64,000 bases of DNA from B30-G6 sp963701385 (GTDB taxonomy: Bacteria; Desulfobacterota; Desulfobacteria; Desulfobacterales; B30-G6), in NCBI GenBank assembly GCA_963701385.1, contig CAVOZW010000010.1, positions 36,320 to 100,319 of the forward strand. Direction: 5' to 3'. Shown piece after piece: positions 47,403 to 56,432 of this stretch. The translations under genes and the position numbers were made by a program. Numbering within the stretch: position 1 is the first letter of the stretch; every line of letters begins with the position of its first letter. The notes under the pieces are model-generated. The model worked only from the letters and a program-made list of their open reading frames with translations. It was not told the DNA's origin and did no database searches.

Positions 47403-50168
47403 ATTCTTGTACCAAGACCAGCTGGTGAACCCGTACTTCATCGGCATCGCTGAAGCGAGAGACCACCGCCGCCAAACTTTCCAGCCGCAGACCCAATGGC
47501 ATAACTGCCGGCACCCGCGGCGTTGAGGCTGTCGACGGCTTCCGCGTTCAAGGCGATATCCAGAACCACACCCTGGTCACCGGGTGTTGACATCAAAATC
47601 GGCAAAAAAAACGCCACTCCCCAGATCCGTATAAATGGCGGTCTGGCCGAGCACCGCTGGCGGCGAGCGTGGCCGCGGGGTGGTAACGTCATACACCTGC
47701 AGCGTTTCTTCGGCATGCATTGCTGGCGTAAGCTGAACAATTCAAGCCTCACGGCGGCAGCGGTGATGGTTGAGCAGGGAACTACCCAGATCGAAAATGA
47801 AGAAAGGAGCGGTAGGTGCCGGACAATGGTGCCGGTGGGCGTGCTCATGTCCGAGGCGACATGATCCCCGATCGCTGCTCCATGCACCTCGATCAGCTGC
47901 AGTCACAACTGTATTGGCACTGTTGGGATCGGTATCCAGCTGATATTCAGACAGGGCCGGCAGCAGATCGCTGTCGTTGTCACGTCGCAGCATCATCGGC
48001 GGCTGTGATTGAGACCCTGTAGGATTTCCCAGTAGTCGGGTAGGCTCATCGCCGTCACTGTCCCGGAATTCATCGGCGCCCATGTCCAGCTGCAGACGGT
48101 CTGGGGCCGGGATTCAGCCGTCAATGTCCATCGAGCCGGTGCCGAAGCAGTCGTCGCCCTGGTCGATGCAGGGGGAGTCGGCCCTCAAGTGGAATCCGGC
48201 CCCAAGACGGGGATGTTTCCTCAGGTTTGCCCCTGTTGGTCGTAGCCGTACTGGTCGATGTCGCGAATAAGTAACAATGGTGCTGGAGCTCGGCGTCGTC
48301 AAAAATCTGGCTTCCATTCTGGGCCTGATTGTCCCACAGATATGCAATTGGTAACGATCGGGTTGCTGTTTAAACGGTTCGCGATAGCGCCCCCGTTGGC
48401 ATCCGCTAGATTCATAGGCAGTATGGCTTCATTGGACACAAAGGTGCAATTGGTGATGGAGGGGTTGCTGTCGGTAGTTGTAAATAGCACCACCTCGAGC
48501 CTGCGTATCGACTGCCGGCGGAATTGCCGTTGAAGATACAGTTTTGAATGAGGGCGTTGCTGGCATTGTTATAGACCGCCAGCACCGTAGCCAGAAAACA
48601 GCACCGCTGCAGCTGTTGTTTTGAAAACGGCAACCCAAAATGACTGACGTCGCTGTTGGTGTTGTAAATGGCACCCCCTGAGCCGACTTCTCCAAAGGTT
48701 GAATTGGCGTCAAATAGACAGTCGGAAATGGTCGTTGTTGACTTGAGCGCCGCTTGGTTGTGAATAGCGCCGGCGGAATTGCCAAAGCCGCCGCTCGATC
48801 GGTTATTTTGAAACGTGCAGCCAGAGATGGTCGGGCCACCTTGGTCATTGTAAATGGCGCCGCCATAGCCTGAGGTGCCGCTAACGTTGTTTTCCAGAAA
48901 AGTGCAATTGGAAATCATCGGATTTCCAGAGGCGATATAGATGGCGCCGCCAGATCCTGCAGAAGCCGCTGACGTTGTTGCATAAAGGTGCAATTAACGA
49001 TGTTGGGTGCGGATGCACTGATGTACATGCCGCACCCCCTGGCGTAGTTGGTCCCGCATCGAGCGCGCCACGGGTAATCGTAAAACCATCCAACGTGGCA
49101 TCGGCGTGACAGGAAAAAGCAACGGGAAATATCATCACCGTCGACAGTCGTCTGTCAAGGTCTGCCAGTCACGCTGATGGTGCTGGGTTTCGGTGCCGGC
49201 AAAGCCGCCCATCAGTTCAAGCGCTTTGTTGATAACGATCTGTCCGGCAACCATGGATAATGTGCCGTGTCTTAACCCAGATTTGATCATCATCACCAGC
49301 GGCGGCCACGGCTGCAGGGATCGTGTTGAAGGGGTCGTCCCAGCTTTGCCCGCTGCCTGGCTGACGCATCCCCATCGACGAACCATACACGCGTCGTTGA
49401 AAAGCGGCTCGTAAGGTCCTGGGTCATGTTGAGACCGGCCACATTCATGACATCGGTGGTGACCGTCACCGTATAGGTCGTGGATACGGCCAGTTCCTGT
49501 GATGGTTGAAACGTCGCCGTATAGGTATCGGGATCGTAGGTGATGGTGCCGGTCACGTTGCTCGACCCGTCCGTGACGGTGATGGAATTGGTGTCCAATG
49601 TCGCTGTCACAACCGCTTCGTCAAAAACGATGTTGACGGCAGTATCGTTGGGAACATTGGCCGCCAGATCAGCGGGCGATATCGAGGCCGTCGGCGGCGT
49701 CTGGTCATCACCGATATATTGCATGTCGACAACGACGGGGTCGGAAATCTGGTCCGCTACAACGGTGACCGTATTGCCTGACGATCCCTGCCATTGCGCC
49801 TCACCATCGATCAACCCGTTTACCTCCACGGTATAACCGGAACCTGCCGGTATCTCCACCATGGCGCCAGCGTGATCGACACAAGGCCATTGTTGAGATG
49901 CCGTGATGCCGCCACTGGAATTTCTAACCTGGACCGCTACGTTTTCGATCAGAAAATCGACACAAACGTCACCGCTAGGGGGTGTGAGCGCGATCACATC
50001 GACCCCATTCGTCTGCCAGGCCAGCTCTAGGTTGATGGCGCCGGTTCCGGTGCTGCCGGTCCCGGTCTGGTTTTTTGCGTCGCTGCAAGCGCCAAGAAAG
50101 ATGCATAACAGACCGAAAAGGAGAACCCGCTACAGCCCATAACGTCGATCGATACGTGCATCCCGCAT
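47401..50168 (-). CDS. beta-helix lipoprotein with Big_5 domain, heavily frameshifted
   Basis: Reading from the right: AAGG then ATG near 50168, a lipoprotein signal VLLFGLLCIFLGAC, and a domain ending IGDDQTPPTASISP. A Big_5-like module (VPNDTAVNIVFDEAVVTATL) follows, then a parallel beta-helix (GGAIYNDQGGPTISGCTFQNN type repeats, 48300-49140). A DSDGD-type linker (GADEFRDSDGD, YQLDTDPNS) and a terminal domain (VVLDIALNAEAVDSLNAA) end at TAA 47401. At least eight shifts are needed. It is probably a surface or periplasmic polysaccharide-binding protein. Ends and shift sites are approximate. Confidence 0.7.
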
Positions 50169-50287
50169 CTGAAACACCTTTCCTTAGCGGATATATAGTT
50201 GTTGTCAGAATAACGTTCCGAAACCGCACCGGCAAATAACGTCAAACAAGTGCTCGAACCTGCGGCCAAGCCTAGCGAAGCACAATG

Positions 50288-50353
50288 CGAGCCGGGATCC
50301 AGTAATGGCTTGATGAGATATATAATCTCTGGATTCCGGCTCGAATCCCATCG
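50288..50353. repeat. GCGAGCCGGGATCCAG hairpin repeat (family 3)
   Basis: GCCGGGATCCAG at the left pairs with CTGGATTCCGGC at about 50328-50341. The same ATGCGAGCCGGGATCCAG arm and TGGATTCCGG arm occur at 53391-53443. Confidence 0.65.
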
Positions 50354-50364
50354 TGGATTGTATC

Positions 50365-50685
50365 CTACCATTGGACCGGTATGGTGCCCGTGCCGGGCGA
50401 GTCGCCACCATCATCTCCACCGCCGCCACCCCCGCCACTGCCGGCAACAGCAGCGATACCACCCACGAGTGCGACCCCAACGAGGCTCCAGAGCAGCCAA
50501 TTTTGTTTTTTGCCTTCTATCGTTGCGGGTACTTCATCCGGTGACGCGGTGCTTTCGATGGGGTGTTCGGTTATGGGGGTGTTAACTGCCAGCATCAGGT
50601 CATTCGCCCCTAAGGGCTTGGGAAAAAAATGAGCTGCCATCATAAAAACCAAAGCGGCAACAAAACCTTTTTTCAGCAGCTTCAT
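50365..50685 (-). CDS. 106-residue membrane protein with Gly/Asp-rich tail
   Basis: Start at 50685 (AGGAAG upstream) with MKLLKKGFVAALVFMMAA, a signal peptide or anchor. A 40-residue linker follows, then a second TM (WLLWSLVGVALVGGIAAVAG) and a tail of GGGGGG, DDGGD and SPGTGT. Longer upstream reading adds nothing family-like and enters a REP repeat. Not recognised. It lies immediately downstream of the caspase-like gene on the same strand and could be its membrane partner. Confidence 0.72.
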   Translation of the reverse strand: MKLLKKGFVAALVFMMAAHFFPKPLGANDLMLAVNTPITEHPIESTASPDEVPATIEGKKQNWLLWSLVGVALVGGIAAVAGSGGGGGGGDDGGDSPGTGTIPVQW

Positions 50686-50698
50686 ATGCTTCCTCCAG

Positions 50699-50733
50699 CG
50701 CATTCCTCGCAGCTTGCTGCGAGGTTCTTCAAG
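50699..50733. repeat. REP-like perfect hairpin (family 1)
   Basis: CCTCGCAGCTTGCTGCGAGG is a perfect palindrome with flanks GCATT and TTCTTCAA. The stop codon of the caspase-like gene (50729-50731) lies inside the repeat flank. Confidence 0.75.
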
Positions 50734-52048
50734 CTTCACTCTTTACAACCCTGCTGACATTTATTTTGCCGAGCCTGTCGACATTGGGCAGGATTTCCGG
50801 CGTTTGCTCCAGACCGTCTCGACGTGACACTTTGACAACATTGACATGGATGTAGGTGTAAAGTTCATTCAATGTGACGGTCCCATCACCGTCAGCATCG
50901 GCCGCTCCCCTCAAGCCGCTCAACAAGTAATACGTAAACAGGCCATGTTCTTTTTCCTGAAAGGCATTGCTTAGCTGATCACCCTGGGCGGCTGTCATGG
51001 AAATGATCTTATCTGACGGGAGGGTCAGGTTTTTTACCTTTAACAACGCAGGCCTGGCGCCGGCGATTAACATCTTGCCGGACCTTGCGGATGCACCGCT
51101 AAAACATCCATCAATAAAGACAATCGAACGTTTGGCAGGCAGATTGCCGATATCGGCATACAGGGTCTGAAGCTTGTAACCGGTATACTCGATAAACCGC
51201 GGCTCGCCATCATAGGTGACGATAAACGCATCCCCATCTTTTAAGCTTGGGGCGCCGTGACCGGCAAAATATACGAACAGCGTTGAATTTTTGTCCAAAT
51301 TCAAGGGCAAATACGATCTCAAAATACCTTCTAGCTGGCCCTTGGTCGCCTCGCTGTCAATGAGTGTGATGATGTTTTTTTCAGGCACCCCAAGTATTTT
51401 TATAAAATACTCCCGAACAAGCCGGGCATCCTTTTCAGCGAAGTCCACTGCCGGAAGTTTTGAATAGTTTTCAATGCCGATGATCAAACCCCAGAGCTCT
51501 GAATCGGGTGTTTGGGATAGATCCGGCAGCTTATCGATGTTGATTTCCGGCTTTATCTCAAAATGAAGAGACGAAAGGATGTCATTATCCACATAAATAT
51601 TGGCGAGCCATCTTCCGGGGTAATCTACAGCCGATTCGCCGTCCAGCGAAATTCGGTGCCACAAACTCATTTCTTTTCTCAATTTTCCTGAAGGAACCTT
51701 AATCGACAGGTTATCGGTGCTGTAGTAAAGGCTCCCATCCGGCTTTTTCCAGTCCCAGCGGATTTTGTGTGTTCCGGAAATATTGGCGATCTTGATACGC
51801 GAAATAACTTCGGTGTCATTGGTATAAAAGACGGCTGATTGCCCGACGGGGACACTCTCTTTTCCTTTTCTTTCGATATCCCGGGATAGGGTTGCTTCGA
51901 CAAATTCAAATGCAGCGGAAGGTGCCTTGGTTGTCTTTTTAGATACACCACAGGCGAGGGGCAAAAACGGTATCGATACCAGTAAACATGCTGTAACCCA
52001 GGCATTGATCATAGCGACCCAGGGATGCTTGCGACCCAATCGTTTCAT
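50729..52048 (-). CDS. caspase-fold (peptidase C14/metacaspase-like) lipoprotein
   Basis: A 439-residue protein; start 52048 with AAGGTGG. The N-terminal signal ends in lipobox LPLAC. Residues about 50-200 form a beta-rich domain. The caspase domain begins LWGLIIGIENYSKLPAVDFA; its catalytic dyad is His about 264 in YFAGHGAPS and Cys about 315 in FIDGCFSGA. Near the C-terminus DADGDGTVTLNELYTYI is an EF-hand/dockerin-like Ca site. An exported caspase-fold protein could process surface proteins. Neighbours are a SPOR/barrel protein upstream and a small membrane protein downstream, all on one strand. Confidence 0.9.
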   Translation of the reverse strand: MKRLGRKHPWVAMINAWVTACLLVSIPFLPLACGVSKKTTKAPSAAFEFVEATLSRDIERKGKESVPVGQSAVFYTNDTEVISRIKIANISGTHKIRWDWKKPDGSLYYSTDNLSIKVPSGKLRKEMSLWHRISLDGESAVDYPGRWLANIYVDNDILSSLHFEIKPEINIDKLPDLSQTPDSELWGLIIGIENYSKLPAVDFAEKDARLVREYFIKILGVPEKNIITLIDSEATKGQLEGILRSYLPLNLDKNSTLFVYFAGHGAPSLKDGDAFIVTYDGEPRFIEYTGYKLQTLYADIGNLPAKRSIVFIDGCFSGASARSGKMLIAGARPALLKVKNLTLPSDKIISMTAAQGDQLSNAFQEKEHGLFTYYLLSGLRGAADADGDGTVTLNELYTYIHVNVVKVSRRDGLEQTPEILPNVDRLGKINVSRVVKSEA

Positions 52049-52116
52049 TTTCCACCTTAGTAAGCAACACCTATTCGAGCGCAAACCATTTGTCAACAGG
52101 ACATAAAATGTTCGGT

Positions 52117-53301
52117 TTAGAACCAATAACTCACTGTCCCTGACAGCGCATAGCCTGAAAAATCGAGTTGACTGCCCGTGGCTGTAACGCCCTCGCCAGA
52201 CGGACGGTTGTAACCATATTTAATCGCTCGATAGGAGGCTTCAAGCCCCATTTGAATGTTCGATCGGATAAAGGAAAGACCGACCCCGCCTTCCCATCCC
52301 CAAGCATTGTCAAAATCCCCGGGGACTTCGTCCCAGGCCAGGTGACCGAGAACCAGGCTGCCCCTGGCGTAAGGGGTCAGCATCCTGATCTTTTTGAATT
52401 CATATTTTGGGCCTGCGGTCAAGTGCCAGAGATCGAGCTTGGTAAAAAAAGCCTTTTCGATGCTGCCTTCGATCGAAATTTTTGGCGTCAAGCGATAGTT
52501 CGAAATCAGAGCGGTGTAAATCTTCGCATTCTTGAATGACCAGGCCTTGCTATCGCTGGCGGTGGTGCGGTCAATGATAAAGTCTTCGGCCTTTGATGCA
52601 ATAAAGTAACTCGACTTTACCCCCACTGAAAACCGGCCGACTTCTGCCGCCTTGTCGGGACCCTGGGCAGCGATACCCTGTTCCGGCGAGATCGGTTCCT
52701 CCTCAGAAATGTCATCTGCGGGTAAAATATCTGTTATCTCTTTCTTGGCTTGGGGTGGCGGCACCTGGGCTTTTTCGGGGATGCCTATCTTCGGTTCATC
52801 CACCGGGGGTTGAGGAACGGATGGTTTTTCTTCTGGAGGCGCCACGGTCTTGGGTATTTCAGTCGCAGCGGGTGGGGGGGGTTGTTTTTCTTGCTCAAGG
52901 TCGGTTTTCGTTTTGGGTGCTTCGCTTACCTTTTCTTTTGCTGGTGAGGGTTTGGCGGTATCGATTGATATCTCGATGCGCTTGACCCAAAACCCGGCTA
53001 TGATTCCCCGATCTTTAAGGTCCTGGGCAAACGTTGTGGCATCAGCCCTGGTTTCAAAGCGTCCCACATAGATGCGATACCACATCCCTTTGTCACCCAC
53101 GAGTTCATGGCGCATGAAGGGGTCTAAGCCATGCGATTTGAGGCGCGTCAACTCTTGTTCAGCCTTCTCAAGCTGCTTAATAGAGGCCACTTGAATCGTT
53201 GTCGTCTTTACCTTTTTTACCGTGGATGACTGGCCCCAGGAATCGAGAGGCAAGAAGAGAAAAACAAGCAAAAGAACCATCGGCCAGGTGTCTTGTTTCA
53301 T
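52117..53301 (-). CDS. SPOR-domain protein with C-terminal outer-membrane barrel
   Basis: A 394-residue protein: signal peptide (VLLLVFLFLPLDSWG), SPOR-like domain at about 33-105 (TIQVASIKQLEKAEQEL, WYRIYVGRFETRADATTFA), and a Pro/Lys/Glu-rich linker at about 115-205. An eight-strand-type barrel covers about 215-394, ending YALSGTVSYWF. SPOR domains bind denuded peptidoglycan, so the protein may tie the outer membrane to the septal wall. It precedes the caspase-like gene in the same direction (68 bases between them). Confidence 0.87.
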   Translation of the reverse strand: MKQDTWPMVLLLVFLFLPLDSWGQSSTVKKVKTTTIQVASIKQLEKAEQELTRLKSHGLDPFMRHELVGDKGMWYRIYVGRFETRADATTFAQDLKDRGIIAGFWVKRIEISIDTAKPSPAKEKVSEAPKTKTDLEQEKQPPPPAATEIPKTVAPPEEKPSVPQPPVDEPKIGIPEKAQVPPPQAKKEITDILPADDISEEEPISPEQGIAAQGPDKAAEVGRFSVGVKSSYFIASKAEDFIIDRTTASDSKAWSFKNAKIYTALISNYRLTPKISIEGSIEKAFFTKLDLWHLTAGPKYEFKKIRMLTPYARGSLVLGHLAWDEVPGDFDNAWGWEGGVGLSFIRSNIQMGLEASYRAIKYGYNRPSGEGVTATGSQLDFSGYALSGTVSYWF

Positions 53302-53373
53302 TTGTGATCCCTTTTTTTGATTGTTCTACAAACCACGTACTTGGAGGATATATCACAATTCGTCATCCCGGCC

Positions 53374-53455
53374 AAATCCTGCGCAGCAGGATGCGAGCCG
53401 GGATCCAGAACGCATTGTTCATCCTGATTTTCCTGGATTCCGGATCTCATTCCGC
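53374..53455. repeat. GCGAGCCGGGATCCAG hairpin repeat (family 3)
   Basis: AATCCTGC-GCAGCAGGAT is a short hairpin, followed by GCGAGCCGGGATCCAG and, 30 bases on, CTGGATTCCGG. It shares both arms with the copy at 50288. The rest of 53302-53629 shows no gene. Confidence 0.6.
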
Positions 53456-53629
53456 TCTGCTACATTCGTCCGGAAAGACGCTTTCGGCGAATTACGACAC
53501 AGCCTCTTGGCACGTGTTTCCGAACCTGAACTTGCTGAGACGGGCCGTCTCCATTGGATTTCCCCCACTTTGGGGGAAATATAAGCCGCCCGTTTTACGG
53601 GTGGTCGTTGACTGAAACCACATCAGAGC

Positions 53630-55413
53630 TTATGAATCGCTCGCCAAAGCGTTGACGACTTCCTGGTAATTGTTACAACCGATATCAAAGCCCAGTTTGC
53701 ACGCCCGCTCATAATCGGCCTTGGCCCTGTCCAGGTCGCCTTTGCCTTGAAAGGCCAGACCCCTGTTGTTGTAGGCCAACGCGTTTTCACCGTCGATGTC
53801 AAGCGCTTTGTCACAATCTTTAATGGCCTTGTCGTACAGCCCTTTTTTACTGTAAGCCCAGGAGCGATTGATATAGGCATTCACTGAACGCGAATCGAGC
53901 GTTATGGCCACCGATGCCGTGATAATCGCTTCGCCGGCATCGCCCCTCATGACACTCTCGTAGCTCTTCTGAACCCATTTTAACGCTTCCGGGTTGGCTG
54001 GTCCCGGGGGAGTTGCCTTTTGTTTGGCTTCAGGAGGTATCGCTACGTTGCTTTGGTTGTCGTCTCGTTTTGGCAAAGCAGTTTCCGTTTTCGTGTTTTG
54101 GGACGTTGCCACTTTAGCGGGTCTCTTGGCTTCAGCTTTGGGAGACGCGTCTTGTGTGATGACAATAGTGGGTGTCTTATTACCAACCTCAGTGGGTTTT
54201 TTTGCAGGTACTGGCTTTGGTGAAACCTGTTTTGGTTTTTCAGGTGTCACCTTTTCTTTTTTCGGATTTACGATTGATGTCGTGGGTAAAACAAGTCTCG
54301 GATTCCGGTTTTTTAACTTGATTCTCGACATCTCCTGTTCTTGCAGCAGAAGCACTCTTTGTCGTTTTTTCCCCTTGGGTTGATTGAACAGTCGCTTGAC
54401 GATCATATCTAGCGCTACGATCACTTACCAATCTCTGAAATAACGCTTCTTCCAATTCAATGCCCGATTTCGGCGCCGAAGTCGAAATTTTCGATTCCAA
54501 CCCATCTGATGTTTTCAAGCCCTTTGAGCTGTTGGTTTCTACGACGTTTTCTTGCAGAACCCTTTCACCGGATTCGTTTTCATTCAGGTCAGAAGCGGTA
54601 CTGGATGAAGCAATTTCCACGCTTGGCTGGTCAATTATAAGTTGCAGCGGTTTTTCAGCAGGCTCAAATTCATTTGCAGGGCTGCCTGAATCGTTGTTTT
54701 CGACAAAAGTTTCGTTCAAAGGGGTACCCGAAACGTCTGGATTCATAACATTTGGTTTGCCAATCAGTCTGTCCAATATATCTGAATAATTTAAGATTGC
54801 ATATCCTGATAGCAGAAGAATCAGAATGGCTGTGCTGGCAAAGAGCAGCTTTGGCACGAAACGTTTGTCAGCTTTTCTGATGGGTTTCGGCTTAAAGGGT
54901 ATTTTATTAACGGATGTCGTCTTTGGTTTTAAATTGAAGCTGGTACCTGATGCTTCTGCATTGCCGGGTATCACAAACTGATGGATGAATGAATCATCGT
55001 TCAAACCATATTTAAGTTCATTCAAATCCCTTAAATACATGTTAAGCAATTCCATGTCACACGTCACATTGATCTGCTCTAACATATCCAGGTCTTTCAA
55101 GCTTTCTTCCATTTGGCTGTAAATTTTTTTTTCCGTAGATCATACTTTCATCTAACTGTTGGACAGCATCTTTTGTAGGATCAAGCTCACCGATCAATTT
55201 ACGAATTTTGCTTACCGCATAATCAGCATTTTTAGCATGAACGATTAATTTAAGACGAATCTGATCCAAGGCGCTATAAACCTTGCTGTTCGGATGATCT
55301 GGTCTGGGCGAAATTAACTTTTGAGAGCCATAACTCTCAATAGCGCTGTGACTCACGTGTAACGCATTCGCCAGTTCAGCAAGGGACACATATGTTTCTT
55401 TATTGTCTTTCAT
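53630..55413 (-). CDS. HTH-TM-TPR protein, two homopolymer frameshifts
   Basis: The N-terminus (55413) is a MerR/excisionase-type HTH (VSLAELANALHVSHSAIESYG, ISPRPDHPNSKVYSALDQ). A shift in a run of nine A (minus strand, about 55125) leads to a coiled region, then a TM (LLFASTAILILLLSGYAIL), then an acidic Ser/Glu-rich linker. A shift in a run of six A (about 54317) leads to a Lys/Pro-rich linker and three C-terminal TPRs (AIITASVAITLDSRSVNAYIN to LGFDIGCNNYQE). HTH inside, TPR outside would be RodZ-like in plan. It could instead be three genes. A sigma-54-like promoter precedes it. Confidence 0.72.
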
Positions 55414-55487
55414 TTTAGATAGTTCGCACCCACGTATTGTTTTGGACCCATCCGATGCGCTAAAAAGAATGTGTTCAGCAATACTGC

Positions 55488-55503
55488 AGCAGCTTTCGTG
55501 CCA
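55488..55503 (-). promoter_or_regulatory. sigma-54-type promoter upstream of the HTH-TM-TPR gene
   Basis: On the minus strand TGGCACGAAAGCTGCT has a perfect -24 box and CTGC at -12, 74 bases before ATG 55413. Confidence 0.55.
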
Positions 55504-56073
55504 AATTGGATCGTCACGGAAATACCCATGGACATCGATTAATTGTGTAAATTAGTACCAAATAGTGTTATTATACGCCCTAAAGAAAGCAATTTAAGCT
55601 GAGTCGATAGTTCAGTTTTGTCTTTCTTGAGTTATCATTTGCGGTAATCGTTTACAACTTTTATCTTGCAAATATAACAGAAACATGTAATTATAACATA
55701 TTATGCATAAAAAGAGGATAATTAACTTAAATAAGCATTAAATATCTTATAGTATATACAATCAGATTTCGAACGGGCCCCTTGCTATCCTTAAGGTTGT
55801 GGGGTTTATTTGGGTTTTATCCTCAAATTAATGTTCACTATTGCATGGTCGCAGTCTATTAACAGAATGTCACAATTGTTGCAAAGAGTTACATATTTTT
55901 TGGGAATTAAATGTCACAAAACGGGTTAATTACCAATGGCCTTGATCAAATATTTCATTATCAAGACGATATGTAGATCAGCCGCAATGAACAGCGGTTT
56001 TTTTTTGGTTTAACGTCCTTTTTTTACAGTACATACGCCATTGAATTCGATAACGTATCTTTAAGAATTTTTA

Positions 56074-56089
56074 TGGCATGTTAATTGCT
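56074..56089 (+). promoter_or_regulatory. sigma-54-type promoter
   Basis: TGGCATGTTAATTGCT matches TGGCAT-N5-TTGCT, as at 742. It lies 343 bases before the LamG/SGNH gene at 56433, leaving a long leader. The 55504-56432 gap is AT-rich without a gene; a weak GCCGC..GCGG hairpin plus T run occurs at 55981-56006. Confidence 0.6.
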
Positions 56090-56432
56090 ATTTCAGACGA
56101 ATGTTGTTTGGCATTACACAAATCGGCAGATCAACGAAGCCAAATTTTTCAGTATCGGGCTGAAAAATGGGGCAAATCAGATACACGGATACGCAATAAT
56201 CCTTGAATGTAACTGAGGGTGGAGCTGTATGTTCCGTATGCTTGTTGGCAAGAAAAATGAAGTCTTTGAAAAAGGCCCAATTTCATTTTGGTTCAAGGAA
56301 GGCGAAGATTTTAACCAAATGAATACATTGCGTATTATGAGGATTATAGTTGGAGCCTGACGGCGAAATTGGGCCAAAGAGCGTGTTTTTCAAAGGTCTT
56401 AAAATGTCTTCAATGATAAGGTGTGATTTACA

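Noticed and set aside
50320..50350. tRNA-like GGCTCGAATCCC stretch
   Set aside because: It is the arm of a dispersed hairpin repeat; no acceptor, D or anticodon stems surround it.
55981..56006. Rho-independent terminator or small RNA end (GCCGC..GCGG plus T run)
   Set aside because: The stem is only about four base pairs and no upstream gene or promoter on that strand needs it.
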